Shown here piece after piece: positions 1 to 11,214 of a stretch of DNA of 64,000 bases (its first letter is position 1; each line of letters begins with the position of its first letter). The stretch lies in contig JAKGHH010000001.1 in assembly GCA_022828595.1 (NCBI GenBank), forward strand, positions 68,444,401-68,508,400. The letters run 5' to 3'. Both the position numbers and the translations under genes were made by a program. The notes under the pieces were generated by a model. The model was not told the DNA's origin and did no database searches. It saw only the letters and a program-made list of their open reading frames with translations. The stretch comes from Nelumbo lutea (Eukaryota; Streptophyta; Magnoliopsida; Proteales; Nelumbonaceae).

Positions 1-1075
1 AGCTCAGTTGATGCAAAGAGACTAACTGCTGAGGAGACAGTCCGTGCAAATTCTTCCCTTACTCTCCAGCTCTTGTGAGTCCAGGCATACGACCCAGCTC
101 TTTCAACGATGATTGTTGGTGAAGACACCTTTTGTTTTATCCAACCATTAGTATTTTCAACTCCATGTTTAGGATTAACAGACACATTTCCAAATCAAAG
201 AGTGATGAAAAACAGAAAACAGTTTAGTCATCATTTTACACTTCCATTACTGGAGACAAAATTAACAAAAAAAAAAAAAGAACAAGAATATCAGTTCTTT
301 TCTTTTGGACAAATAAAATTCAGGATTTTAAGCGTAACCAAAGAAGGACACTGAAATAAATAATCAGTTTTCGAAGTACAAATTTTAAAAGGAATAATAA
401 GTGCCAACCTTGGAGTAGGTTAAAACAAGAAGCAAACACACTAACAAGTTGAGAAAAGCAATCAAAACAAGAAAAAAAAATACGAAGCAACAATATGAAA
501 TCCAACTCCATAAATCAAGCTATAATTTGTTTTCCAATGCCACCGTCGTGTACAGTTTGATCTCACCATCAAAAACTTCACAAACTATAATTTTACACAA
601 AAATGTCGACAGAAACCAGAAATAAAACCGATCGATCTCAATTTAACTAAAACCAATTCCAAAATGCAGATTCCAATTGAAAAGGAAAAAAACTAGATCA
701 GACAGAATCAAATCCAATTCACCATAAAATCCAGAGGCCAACCTCCATAAGAGTAAGTAACAGTCGACGAGCAGCATCGCGAACCGGTTGCTTCCCATCC
801 CCCAACCTCTCCACGACAGCCGGAACAAGCCCATTGAAATGCAGCTTCAAATGCTCACCAGAAAGCACAGCAGCAGAAGCTAGGGATTGTAGAGCACCCT
901 GAGAAACCCTAAAATTGCTGTCCTTCAGAAGATCCAAGCAGCAGTCGACGAGAGAAGTAACCTCGGCCGATGACAAGCTCTTTCTAGAAGCTTCTAGAAG
1001 TTCATGGAGCCGTTCGACGCCCGCCATCCGCTCCTTGGTGTCCTTGGCACGCGCCAACTCCAGTGCCTCCTCCAT
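1..1075 (-). CDS. CLASP: CLASP (CLIP-associated protein), 5' end, partial
   Basis: Exon 1 runs 1075 to 743 and encodes 111 residues from MEEALELARAKD to LLLTLME. Intron 1 (742-129, 614 bp) has a GT donor after GAG and an AG acceptor. Exon 2 (128 to 1) continues in frame with VSSPTIIVERAGSYAW, then an RVREEF segment, and leaves the window. This matches the N-terminal TOG/HEAT-repeat region of plant CLASP closely, as I remember the family: helical repeats with SQGALQ, HLKLHFN and ERLGDGKQPVRDAARRLL. In plants CLASP stabilises cortical microtubules and links them to auxin transport and cell division. The start is the first ATG of a GC-rich exon inside otherwise AT-rich DNA. The rest of the protein (about 1,400 residues in the family) lies to the left. 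No frameshift or stop is visible. The in-frame reading past 743 into the intron is not coding. Confidence 0.94.
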
Positions 1076-1290
1076 GGCCGAGGGGAGTAAGGTTTTCGGA
1101 TCCGGTGGGAGAAATTCAGATCTACTCTAATGGATGTCTGCCGCTAAATTTGGTGAAGGTTGAGGGGGGGAGAGAGGAAAGACAGACAGCGACGGAGAAC
1201 TGCGAACGGGAAGAGAGAGAAACAGTGAGAAATATAAGAGAGAGAGGGTGAAAGGGGTTGAAAATTACCTGTAATTTCTGTGTAATTTAC
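1076..1290 (-). promoter_or_regulatory. CLASP 5' leader and core promoter region
   Basis: Upstream of the CLASP ATG the minus strand is strongly pyrimidine-rich (CTCTCT and TCTTTCC runs, roughly 1155-1250), typical of plant Y-patch leaders. A weak TATA-like CTTATATT lies at about 1231-1238, which would put transcription start near 1200 and give a leader of roughly 125 nt. The placement is inference from composition alone. The TATA element is imperfect and the promoter could be TATA-less. Confidence 0.4.
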
Positions 1291-1419
1291 GGTATTATGC
1301 CACTGTGGATTCTACTTTTCCAGCTGGTGACTGTTGTAGGGCCCATTTAGGAGAACCGCCTATGGCACTTAGTGTAAGAGGCTTGTCTGGTCCGGTGATG
1401 TAGGCTTGTCCGCCTATTG

Positions 1420-1901
1420 TCGCCGACTTTGCCCGGGTTCGGGCGGGATGATATTCCCCGTTCCCAATCCCAATTTTGAAATTAACTTCATTCCCATTCC
1501 TGATTCTATTCTTGTAGGGGATAAAATCTGTTCTATTATGGGCTTTTTGTGGGGATCCGAATTTTTGAAATGCTTTTTAGATAATTATATTTTAAAAAAT
1601 AAAATTATTTAGAATAAATAAATTTTTAAATTATAAATAATATTTGAAATATATTTTGATATATATAATATAATAGTATATTTAATATAAATAACATTTA
1701 ATATATATATATATATAGAATCGTTAATCGGGGTTGGGGCGGGGCGGGGATCTCAATCCCCATCCCCGACTCTAACCCCGATCGAGGATTCCTATTAATC
1801 CTCATCCCCATCCATTCCCCGCCAAAACAATTCCCACCTCTAATCCCATCGGGTCAAGGAAGTCAGGTCCCCGTCGCGGATGGGAAAAATTGTCATCCCT
1901 A
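1420..1901. mobile_element. hAT-like non-autonomous element, GGGGAT/CCCCATCC word type
   Basis: Two GC-rich arms (about 1430-1560 and 1730-1890) are built from variants of GGGGCGGGGATC and CCCCATCCCCG in both orientations. They flank a core of almost pure A/T (1565-1710). The right terminus, read inwards, is TAGGGATGACAA, close to the Ac/Ds terminal repeat. No matching left terminus or 8-bp target duplication was found, so the left boundary is approximate and the family call rests on architecture plus one terminus. Confidence 0.5.
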
Positions 1902-3292
1902 TGTCTGTACTTATATCATGTATTTCTAGCAATATGGAATTTTTTTATAAAAAAAAATATTAATATGGACCCAAAAAAATGTAACCAAGGAACCGGTATC
2001 ATAAAAGTAGTAACCTATTAATCAATTATGTGGTATTTATTAAAATTCATTGGAGGTTTTGATTGGTCAAAGCTCTTTTGGTATCATGTATTTCTAATAT
2101 CATATATTTTTCTTTTATAAAGTTTGTCAAACCAATGAACCATTTGAGCATATGATGGCTTAAAATGATTCATTAAGCTAATGAACATGTATCATAAAAG
2201 TTGTAACCAATTATATGATATTTATTAAAATTTTATGGGAGGTTTTGATTGGTCAAAGTTATTTTGGTATCATGATTTTCCAACGGCATATATCTTCGTT
2301 GATCAAGATGACCAAATCAATGAACCAATAACTATTTGAGCCAATGATGGTTTAGAATCATTAGATTAATTTTATAATATAGTTTTAATGTGGCCAAATG
2401 TCAAAAGCGTGTATTGAAATAAAACTAAAAATTAGACAAAAAATAGTAGGGAGACTTGGATGAGAAGCACATTTATACTATCTATACTATATATAAAAAG
2501 TGTGAATGAAATGTAACATTTTTTTGGATTAAAAGTACTCTCTAATTCTTTGTTTGATAAAGGGTATAAAAGCTATTTTATTATACCTTTAATGCCAATT
2601 TTAATGGATACTAAAATGATCATAATTGTGTATTTAGTCAATCTCTAATGGTAAGGTTGAAAATGTAACTTCAATTATTACTTTCCACCTCATTTATTCC
2701 CCTCTCATTAAATCTTATACTTAAATTATTAACTCTCGTGTATATATATATATATATATATGTGTGTGTAGAAATATATATTTTATCAATAAATAATGTA
2801 TAATTATGTTTTTAAATTCAATTTGTTCATTTTTATTTATAAAAAGTATTAAAGATTGTGATTTGATGTCAAAAAGTTTTATTTTTGTTTTTTGGCAAAA
2901 ATAGCAAGGCAAAAAGCCTATAGGTCATTGGGACACATACGTCTCAAAAAGTTACTAAAAAAAACACCTCAATCAGACATCAAAGTGTAAAGTTATGGCC
3001 TCTCGAAATTTGCATACACATTTATGCAACCCGCGACTCAGATGACTGGGTCAATGGTCCAACTTTTTTTACCAAGTCAATTGATTTTGACTTTTCTTTA
3101 GGTTCTACTCAAACCAGATCCAAAAATCTTGACCATGCGACTATTCAAGCGGTTCAACTAGCCAAGTCAATAATGGATTGAAAACACAGTCTTAAAAAAA
3201 ATGCTAATAGTGCGGCAAAGCATCAGAATCCAAATGTACCAATGGCTTTATTGCAATTTACCCTTCTTCCTTTCATTCGGCCTCCCTTCTTC
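1902..3292. other. AT-rich intergenic DNA, no gene seen
   Basis: Contains a diverged direct repeat (listed separately), an AT microsatellite at about 2740-2766, and a short GC-richer patch at about 3030-3175 rich in GTCAA and CCAA words that resembles the arms of the word-repeat elements. No coding exon, tRNA or other RNA gene was recognised. Confidence 0.6.
1997..2375. repeat. Diverged tandem duplication, unit about 193 bp
   Basis: The units start at 1997 and 2190, each with TATCATAAAAGT. Both contain GGAGGTTTTGATTGGTCAAAG, given here as GGAGGTTTTGATTGG plus TCAAAG, followed by TTTTGGTATCATG and AACCAATGAACC-like blocks. The two copies differ by many substitutions and small indels, so the duplication is old. 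The function is unknown. Confidence 0.75.
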
Positions 3293-3714
3293 TAGGACTT
3301 TGAAAAACAAAAATAATACTGAACCAATAAAACTGGTTTTTGGAAAACCGGTAACCAAAATTGATCAGTTTGGTTCATCAAATTTTCATTTTCTTATTTT
3401 TTATAAAATATTATAAATAGATATTTAAATATGTAATAAAAATTTAGAAATACATATAAAATATTATATTATAAATAATATATTATATATTATATTATAT
3501 ATATATATATATATAGATATACATATATATTCATTTATAATATATAGATAGTGTAAAATATATGAGGTCAGTTCGATTAACTATCAATTTTTTATATTGG
3601 TTAACCGAACTGGTACCTTTGTTTTTTTTTTTTAATACCAAACGATCAATTTGGTTAACCAGAATTATCAATTTGGTCTCATCAGTTCGGTTCGGTTTTT
3701 CTTGATCACCCCTA
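3293..3714. mobile_element. hAT-like non-autonomous element, GGTTCGGTT/AACCGG word type
   Basis: The right terminus read inwards is TAGGGGTGATCAAG. A possible left terminus TAGGACTTTG lies at 3293. The arms repeat AACCGGT, GGTTAACC and TTCGGTT words, and the core (3400-3550) is nearly all A/T. The flanking 8-mers do not match, so target-site evidence is missing and the left end is tentative. Confidence 0.5.
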
Positions 3715-4716
3715 GAATTCACAATCACTTTGGTGGTGAATTTGCCATTTTGACTGATGACTAGAAATATGCAATGGTCATTCTTAAAGGGAAAAACAAA
3801 GGTATATATAGGGCTCTCACCACATGACACTTCAGGGGGTGTTTTCAAAATTGAAAATGAAAACATGTTTCGGAATCTATAATTTCGAGGTCATGTTTTC
3901 ATCTGCTTATTTAATATATCATGTATCATGTTCTATACATCATATAATTTATACACTACAAATTTTATTTTTGTTTGATGGCTCTAAAATTATGCTTTTT
4001 TTGTGAAATAAAACTAACTTATTTTTTATTTTAAAATAAAAATAGAGTTCAGGAACATATTTTTATTTTTTATTTACTGATATCGTGATTTAAAAAACAA
4101 ATGAAAACAATAATATTGATGATGGAGATCAATGCCCCCTTAATCATAAGGTCAATGCCTTCAAAACTGTTGCTGCTGCATGAAGTTCAGAGAAACAAAT
4201 ATGTCAAGTAGGGAGAGCCCTGTGAACAGCAGTGGTTGTACAGCCAATTTCTTCCCACCTAATATGAATCAGTAATCAGTACCAACAACGCGGCATCAAT
4301 ATATATGGACCCAATACTAACTCGTGTCCTTAATGTATTTGGTTGCAATGTAAATAAATTTAACTGATGCCAAACTGAATGCAAATTTCAACTTGTTTTT
4401 ATTTTAAATTTTAGTTTATTTTGTTTAATTGCAATACAAATAAATAAAGTAATTTAAAACATGAAATAAAATAAAGTAAAACCCATAACAAAATTAATAA
4501 AGAATTTACTTTTTTTTTCATTTATATTTTCATGCATTTGTACTAGTACAAATAAAATTACACTGCAAACAAACACATCATAAGATCCATTAACAGGTGC
4601 ATAAAGTGGGCTAATAAGGTTATATTTCGGTAATAATTCTGGTCCTGTATGCATAACGAAGACTTAACTAGGCCAATTGGTATATTGGATAGTACGATGA
4701 TGACCTCATTCATTAG
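3715..4716. other. AT-rich intergenic DNA, no gene seen
   Basis: About 1 kb of low-GC sequence with no supported coding exon, RNA gene or clear repeat. Short ORFs on both strands show no family signature. Confidence 0.6.
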
Positions 4717-5275
4717 TAGAGGTGTAAAGTGGGCTAGGCTGGGCTGGCATAGCACGGCCTGCACAAAGCGCGGGCTGTGCCATGCTGGCTTGTGGGTTGT
4801 TACGGGCTGTGTTGCCTTTTCTGGTGAAAATTTTGGGGGTTAATCCGACACAGTTCACGGTCCAGGCCCGTACGGGCCCATGTCGTGTTGTGTCATGCCG
4901 CGGGCTGGGCTGGACCATGGGTCAAGCCTTGGGTCAAGTTGGGTCGTGCATCAGGCCAAAGCTATTTATTTAAAAAAATGACAAAAAACTTAAAATTTAA
5001 TTTTATATGAATTTTGTGTATACAATTGCTTATATATACAATAATTAAATAAATTAGTATAAAAATTAAAAAAAATATTATTTTATTAATAAATTATATA
5101 CTATATATTATTATATAATATTATATAAATAATATATATGGACCATGTTGCGGGACGTACTAGGTCGGGCTGTGGGTTATGCCATATTGACCCGTGGACC
5201 TAAAACCCTAAGGCTAATACTGCCCGTAGACCATTATGCTGGGCCATGGGCGGCACGACCCGATTTATACCTCTA
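4717..5275. mobile_element. hAT-like non-autonomous element, GGGCTGGGC/GGCCCG word type
   Basis: The termini are TAGAGGTGTAAAG on the left and TAGAGGTATAAATC read inwards from the right. They are flanked by 8-bp direct repeats TTCATTAG (4709-4716) and TTTATTAA (5276-5283), which match at six of eight positions with both differences being transitions. The arms are packed with GGGCTGG, GGGCCATG and CGGGCTG words in both orientations, and the core (4965-5140) is AT-rich. There is no coding capacity. Terminal sequence and 8-bp duplication are what the hAT superfamily produces. Confidence 0.75.
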
Positions 5276-5874
5276 TTTATTAATATGGTTTGAGTTGATA
5301 ATTCGTCTCTCTTGGATGAAGCCAGATTGTTAAAGATGATTTTCTAAATTTTGCCTTTTGGTTCTAATGTTTGTTTGTTGACTTAAGAAAATGCACCAAA
5401 ATGAAAATAATAGAGGGAACACTAAAGTAGGCTGTAAGATTTTTTTGGTATTATATCTTTCCGGTTTCATAGGCGAACACTAAAGTAGAAAGTGAAGATG
5501 AAAGAAGTAGGGTTCTGCTGCTGAGTCACTTACAAATAGCAGAATTTGTTAGGCTTTTATTTTCAATTCAAATAACAGAATTTGTGGCTTCCTACTTAAT
5601 TAAGAGTTATCGTGTTCAATATGGTTGGTGCGTCGTTATGGGAATTGTTTCCCATATTATAACAAATCGAAGTGCAAATTAGTACAAAATGTCCCCTTTC
5701 ACAAGTCCTATTTCCTACAAACAAATTGGGTGACTACTTATCTGATGTTGGGTCTTCGATTCAATGGAGTAAGTTGAATTGTGTTAGGTGTTATCTCACA
5801 TTTATAGTAAAACACATAGCCTAAAAAGAAAACAACTCTAGGCAGTTACAAAATAGTTATCTATTAATCGAATT
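5276..5874. other. Intergenic DNA, nothing recognised
   Basis: About 600 bp of AT-rich sequence without a supported gene, RNA or repeat. Confidence 0.55.
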
Positions 5875-6040
5875 CAAATCAGTCCCCCACAACGCTCCAC
5901 AGCACATCCCGCTGTATATTGTGAATATCTCTCGATGATGCATCATCATTTCTGATATCATCATTGGGAGACGTTCTTAATACACGGCAGGGATGTGCTG
6001 TGTAACTTTGTGGGGGGTAATCTTCTGGGGGGCTGATTTG
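5875..6040. mobile_element. Foldback MITE-like inverted repeat
   Basis: A left arm beginning CAAATCAG with CCCCCACAA and CACAGCACATCCC (5875-5911) is mirrored on the right. The right copy of GGGATGTGCTGTG, TTTGTGGGGGG and CTGATTTG ends at 6040. A second short palindrome (ATGATGCATCATCAT) lies in the middle. The whole element could form a long hairpin. Superfamily and target duplication were not resolved. Confidence 0.6.
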
Positions 6041-6786
6041 TTCTCCTATCAGTCAGGATTCATGCAATGTATGAGTTTTGTTAAATTAAATTGACAATTA
6101 ACAAAGGAGCCTTATAATGTTCCAAAATTTGTATATTCAACAAAAAATACTAACTTATTTCAATAGAATTCTCCATTACCATTTGCCATTCTTTTCAAAA
6201 TTTAAAAATAATTAGATTTAGATGTTAGATGAATAATTAGACCTGTTCATGAGTTGGGTTCAATACTTTCATGTGTTACTCTTTGTTTGTAAGAAATGAA
6301 CATAGTAAAACCGAAAAATTTATGATTTATGAGTAACAAGATGAGAAAAGGAACTAGAAAATGAGTGCATTCATTACTTGAAGTGACACAATTATCCCTA
6401 AGCAAGTAAGCATGTAGTGGTGTGAGTGACCCAGGTCTGAAATCCAATCCACCCCACACTTAATAGCTTTTGTTCACCTTAATTAATTCTTTGTTTGGAT
6501 TGAATGAGTGGATTTGGATTTGGATTCTACTTCTGCCTGGACAGGATTGAATTGACTAGCCCGCCATGTGCTAGAAGGTCAAAGCCAATAAATTTGGAAT
6601 TACCGAATTAACCCAACCAATGGAATTTGGAGAATGATAGGATTAGAAATTCCAATTTCAAGGCCAAATCCAAATCCGACCTGTTCCAATCACAGCACAG
6701 AAATCTCGAAAAATCAAAGGCAGCATTGAACTTGAAGTATTGATAAGACTGTCAAGACATAGATGGCTCTATCTAAAACATTTTCT

Positions 6787-6865
6787 GTAAATATATATAC
6801 TTACCTTTCATTTGCACCGGTGTAAATATATACTAACCTTTCATTTGCACTGGTGTAAATGTACG
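6787..6865. repeat. Short tandem repeat, about 34-bp unit
   Basis: GTAAATATATAC, then CTTTCATTTGCAC, then a GGT end, occurs twice in tandem at 6787-6821 and 6822-6854. A third partial start, GTAAATGTACGGG, follows. A related block with CACGGGAG and GATTTACTTTTGCT recurs near 7225-7305, suggesting these are subterminal repeats of one old element. Confidence 0.6.
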
Positions 6866-8145
6866 GGAGTGCAAAAGCACCAAGTGTAAATTCTGAATTT
6901 TATTTGTTAAGAAATGAATGTAAATCCTGATTTACTTTTGCTTCAAAATTGAGTTTGTCGTATTTATTTGTAATAAATAAAATGAAATGACTTCCACTTT
7001 AAATGAAAGAGAATGGAGGCAGAAAGGTGGTGCAAATTTTATATTAATTTTTGGGATACAACATTTGAACTGCCATTGAATGCAAAGAGACAAAATGTAC
7101 AAATTTTATATTAGATAAAAATGCAAATCATAATTACAAATAAAACAAAAGCAAAACCAAATAAGGTACATGTGCACCCAACCAAACACAACCAAAGGTT
7201 CTCTATGTGTGCTGTTCTTTTTCACTAGTGCGAATGCACGGGAGATAGCGAGAGCAAATGTGCTGATTGTAAATATGCCGATTTACTTTTGCTCCAGGTT
7301 CCACTTTGTTTTGTTTGCTTATGAGGAGCAGGGGGGATCAATTGAGCATGAGGAAAATTTGCTTTAGCTTTTGGGATATAAATATTTATACTTTCAATAA
7401 ATGCAAATGAGTTGAAAAGTGCAAATTTTGGTTCATGTCTTGAGACAAGCTGGAAAATTAGGCTTGTTGGGCTTAGGTGGTGTTTGATAACACTTTTTAG
7501 ATTTCTGAAGTTTGAAATATTTGTTTTTAAGACGCCATGCTTATTTAGTATTGAATCTGGGATTTTTTTCAAATATGAAATTGTAAGACCCGGGCTCATC
7601 ATTTAATGCACTCAGACGCTTTTTAGATGTGACCTAAAGTAAAAAAATACCCCTATTTGAACCCAATAAAAAGCTTCATTCTCTCTCTCTCTCTCTCCCC
7701 TGTCTTCCCGCCACTACCACTGCAACAAAGGTTTCTCATGTCTCGGTTGACAGTGCCACAGTGATGATTTCGGTGTAGTAGTGTTGTCAGTGTTGGAGGA
7801 AGGCCTCCCCTAGATTTGATCTGAACTGATATGATGGGAAAGACGAATGAGCAATCGGGGTTGCCTCTTATTGTTGTGTGGGTCCTTCTATGGTCAATGT
7901 TTGTCGATCTCATGGTGGAAAAGCTTGGGGCAGAGGCATCGCTCTCCAAAGCAGGTAGGACTCTCAGAGATGAAGAGGAAGCGAATTAGTGGAGGTTTAG
8001 TGGGGACGACTATGACAGGGGACATCTAGAAAAAGAGAGAACGAAGGAGGTGGAAAACATCGATTGATGGTGCTTTGTTCACCATGGTTATTTCAGCGGC
8101 AGAAACTAGAGAGAGGGAAGGGAGACTGAGAGAGAAGAAATAAAG
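6866..8145. other. Intergenic DNA with a GC-richer, gene-like but unassigned patch
   Basis: 6866-7640 is AT-rich. A CT microsatellite lies at 7680-7697, and 7700-8110 is GC-richer, with GTTTCTC and GAGAGAGGGA stretches that look like a plant leader or promoter. No ORF with a family signature was found there. It directly abuts a word-repeat element (8146-8513) and could be internal sequence of a larger hAT-like element, possibly captured host DNA. That is inference only. Confidence 0.35.
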
Positions 8146-8513
8146 CTCGAGCTCGATTCAAACTAGAACCTTGAGCTTGAGCTCGACTTGAGTCAAAAAC
8201 TCATAAGCTCGAACTCAGCTTGGCTCGAGCTTGATTTCGAGAAAAAATGTTTTATAAAAATAAAAAATTATATATAAAAATGTTTTTTATTTGATATTTA
8301 AAAAATTAAGAATTATAATATTTTTATTATATATATATATATATAAAAAAGCTGGCTTGCAAGCCTTACGAGCTAAGCTCTATTAGGCTCGAGCTCGACA
8401 TGTTTCTTAATCGAGCTAGTGAATTGGGCTCGAGCTTGGCTCGAAGCTCGGTTGAAATTGAGCTGAGCCGAGCTCAAGAAGCTCATGAAGAGATCGACTC
8501 GTTGCCACCCCTA
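8146..8513. mobile_element. hAT-like non-autonomous element, GGCTCGAGC word type
   Basis: The arms consist of repeated GCTCGAGC, GAGCTCG and AGCTTGAGC words in both orientations, around an AT-only core at 8240-8345. The right terminus read inwards is TAGGGGTGGCAACGAG, a typical plant hAT-like end. No left terminus is visible, so the element is either truncated on the left or larger than given (see the GC-richer patch at 7640-8110). Confidence 0.55.
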
Positions 8514-10089
8514 ACAAGCGGCAATGACAGAACATGGGAGGGAAGTCGGTGAATAGTGTATTCTCAGTCATTAGCCCTGATTGGAAAGTTAAGTCAGCAT
8601 TTATATTAGGGCCAAGGGGTGGTTTCATAATTTTGGGATTCTTAAGGGGCATTTTTGTAATTTTGAAAAAAAGGGTTACATAAGGTCTAGAGGTCAAACT
8701 GTGATTCTGGTTTAATGCAAATTGAACTCAAAATTACCAAATAGCCTATTTTAGGGGTAAAATAGTAAAATCAATGAATTTCAGATGATAAAGGTTTGTT
8801 CAAACACAAACAACATTCTTTATTTAGAGCCTCTAAAAAGTCAAAAGGCAACTATGCCTCCTTTCAGATTTCATACACTTTTAATATCTTTTTAACATTT
8901 TCAGATTTCAGATTTATCAAACGCCCCTTAGTGAACAACTACTGTATTTAGTTAAAAATCAAAACATTTTATTTTGCTTTTACTTGTACCAAAGTGAAAT
9001 TGTCATGAAATTAACAAGTTTTTTTGTTTTTTGTTTTTATTTTTTTAATTCTTTGCCACAAAGATTTTCATTGAGACTGTAAGAAATATCTAGCTCAAGG
9101 GTTTTAACCGGGTCATCAAAAAAAGATTACAGTCATTTATTAGTTGATAAGATTAAATTTAACAATATACAGTTATCAATTGTTCAGTTGATTTTATATC
9201 AATTACATGTAATTAATTATTATTTATGTAGTTCAAATGTTTAGATACTCAAGCAAACAGATAGTAGGGAAACAGTGATGGAACAAGGAAATTGGCATGC
9301 TTGCATCGAACAAGCAAAGTCACGAGAGAGAGAGAGACAGAGGTTGTAATACAGAATTTGTGGATTGTTCATACAATCTTTATAGATACATTTGTTCTTA
9401 AATATATAAATAATAAACAATAATTTTATTAAAAATATATTAAAGTTTCAATGCAATCCCGCCAGTAAGAGCTTGTCTTATATTGTCAGCATCAAACCGG
9501 AATAAAGGGGGAATGTTGCATTATATATCATGTATATATGCCTTAATATATTAATGTAAAGATAAGAAATTTTTATTTAACTTTCTAAAATTAAATTAAA
9601 TTAAAACTTCAATTTTTAAAACCATAATTTCATTAATTAATACAGGCAAGCCGGGATGCCCGGGTTCGGACATATGTGCGCCGGGTCAGGCCTGGGCAGC
9701 CCTAAAGAATATTAATACACTATCAAAACCCTGGGCCCAAACCTACTACAGACATATATTATTTAAACCCGGGATGTGGGCCAGGTGGGCCAGAGCAGCC
9801 CTAAAAAAATTAATACACTATCAAAACCCTTTTCGGGCCTAGGCCCAGCCTGACCCATGACATCCTTCTTATGAATCTTGATTTCTGTTTTTGTATTCAT
9901 TTCAACATAATGAAGTAGTGAAACAAATTGGTTTGAAGGAACCTTTTCCTTCGAAACAAATGTAGCCTTAGGGATAAGAGCATGGTCTTGAGGACTACAT
10001 CCTTATTGGCGGTGCTTAGATTCAGGCCGTGGGATGGGGAAATGCAAATTTATTCATAATTTATTTTCCTCTATATCAAACACGTTCCC

Positions 10090-10123
<34 letters not shown>

Positions 10124-10441
10124 ACAAGTGACTTGAAGATACTTGCTGTGGGCTGCAGCCTACAAGATCGAAAAGATTTCATTATGGCTTCATCTTGTAT
10201 TGATGTTAAGGATCAAAGCAATCAACTATAAGAACCCACGGATTTGAATAAGAAATACGCGTGGAGATTAGTGTGGCCACGTAATCGGTGTGTGTTTGGC
10301 TCCACGAACTGTCCTGTTATGCAATAACACAAGTTCTTTGGATCTGACGTGATCGTATCTTGTGTCTCATCATCATTTGATTCATCTTTGTTGAAAGACA
10401 AAACACCCCATTCTCAATATACTAAAGTTTAGGTTGTATTT
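8514..10441. other. AT-rich intergenic DNA
   Basis: Low-GC sequence with a short GA microsatellite near 9326-9336, a word-repeat patch at 9650-9860 (separate entry) and a run of about 30 A at 10093-10122. No coding exon was recognised. Confidence 0.55.
9650..9860. repeat. GGGCC/CCCGGG word-repeat patch with 98-bp direct repeat
   Basis: GCAGCCCTAAA followed by ATTAATACACTATCAAAACCC occurs at 9697 and again at 9795, each preceded by GGCC-rich words. The composition resembles the arms of the hAT-like elements elsewhere in the window, but no complete terminal pair was found. Confidence 0.5.
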
Positions 10442-11089
10442 TGATTAGGGGTAATTTAGTATTCTAATGATATCATAAATATGGCATTGCAGTACAGTAA
10501 AAGTGATACCTCCACACCATGTAAGTAGACCCTAGGAGCACTTCGGGCACTTCACAACTGTATCGATGACCTCGGCATCATTTTGGTAGGTCGAATTGCG
10601 AACAGCCAGGCAAGACTTTAGGTCGACGTAAGAAGCAACCTGCTTTTACCAATTTGACCTGACTCCAGTTAGCAACCTGCTTGATGTGCCAAGCGACCTC
10701 CACCTTAAGTGTGCAGTCACCTTTGAATTCCCTAGAATCATGACATCACATTGGAAGAGTTGGTATCTCCCTGTCTGCTTCTGGCGGGATTGGATAAATG
10801 TTACCCGCTTACGCGGAATCCACCTCTAGGCAAAAAACCACCTCTGAACTAGATAGGCCGGAGATCCCAGACGCATTTCGTGAGGCTCATGGCAACTCGC
10901 CTATATAAGGGTCTCACCTCAAACCTCACAAGGTACGCATGATTTAGCTATCTAAGCACTCTATCTCTCTTGCAATCAAATACCAACTCGCTAACATAAG
11001 CACCGGAGTGCCCACCCTGGGTCAAGCAACCTGGACATTCTGATTACTTCTCTCTTGTAGCTCGACCAAGTGACGATCGCACATCATCA
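10442..11089 (+). repeat. 5' LTR of the gypsy element (648 bp)
   Basis: Pairs with the LTR at 16564-17227, sharing blocks such as CCTAGGAGCACTT, CACTTCACAACTG, AACTCGCCTATATAAGGG and CATGTAAG. CTATATAAGG at 10901-10910 is a good TATA box. The copies differ visibly along their length, so the insertion is old. Confidence 0.9.
10901..10910 (+). promoter_or_regulatory. TATA box of the gypsy LTR
   Basis: CTATATAAGG lies about 460 bp into the 5' LTR and is preserved at the same place in the 3' LTR (about 16988). The position suits a U3/R boundary shortly downstream. Confidence 0.6.
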
Positions 11090-11110
11090 ATTGGCATCGT
11101 CTGTGGGAAA
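11090..11110 (+). other. Primer-binding-site region of the gypsy element
   Basis: ATTGGCATCGTCTGTGGG immediately follows the 5' LTR. The form TTGGCGCCGTCTGTGGGAA is what I recall for Tat/Retand-type plant elements. The priming tRNA was not identified. Confidence 0.6.
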
Positions 11111-11214
11111 TACTACACTAAAGTCATATTCTCACACTCCTTTTCTAACTACAAGTCCAATGGCATCTTCCAGCAACAACCTTGTCAACAACGTACATGC
11201 TGACGGGTAGTTCA

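Noticed and set aside
4706..4973. Overlapping ORFs on both strands in a GC-rich patch
   Set aside because: They are the arm words of the hAT-like element at 4717-5275 read as codons.
7225..7602. 125-codon ORF on the minus strand
   Set aside because: Low-complexity composition, no family motif, lies in AT-rich intergenic DNA with diverged repeat blocks on either side.
9965..10122. A possible SINE: tRNA-like AGAGCATGGTCTTGAGG box, a later GATTCAGGCC box and a run of about 30 A
   Set aside because: The B-box match is poor and no flanking target duplication could be found around the A-run.
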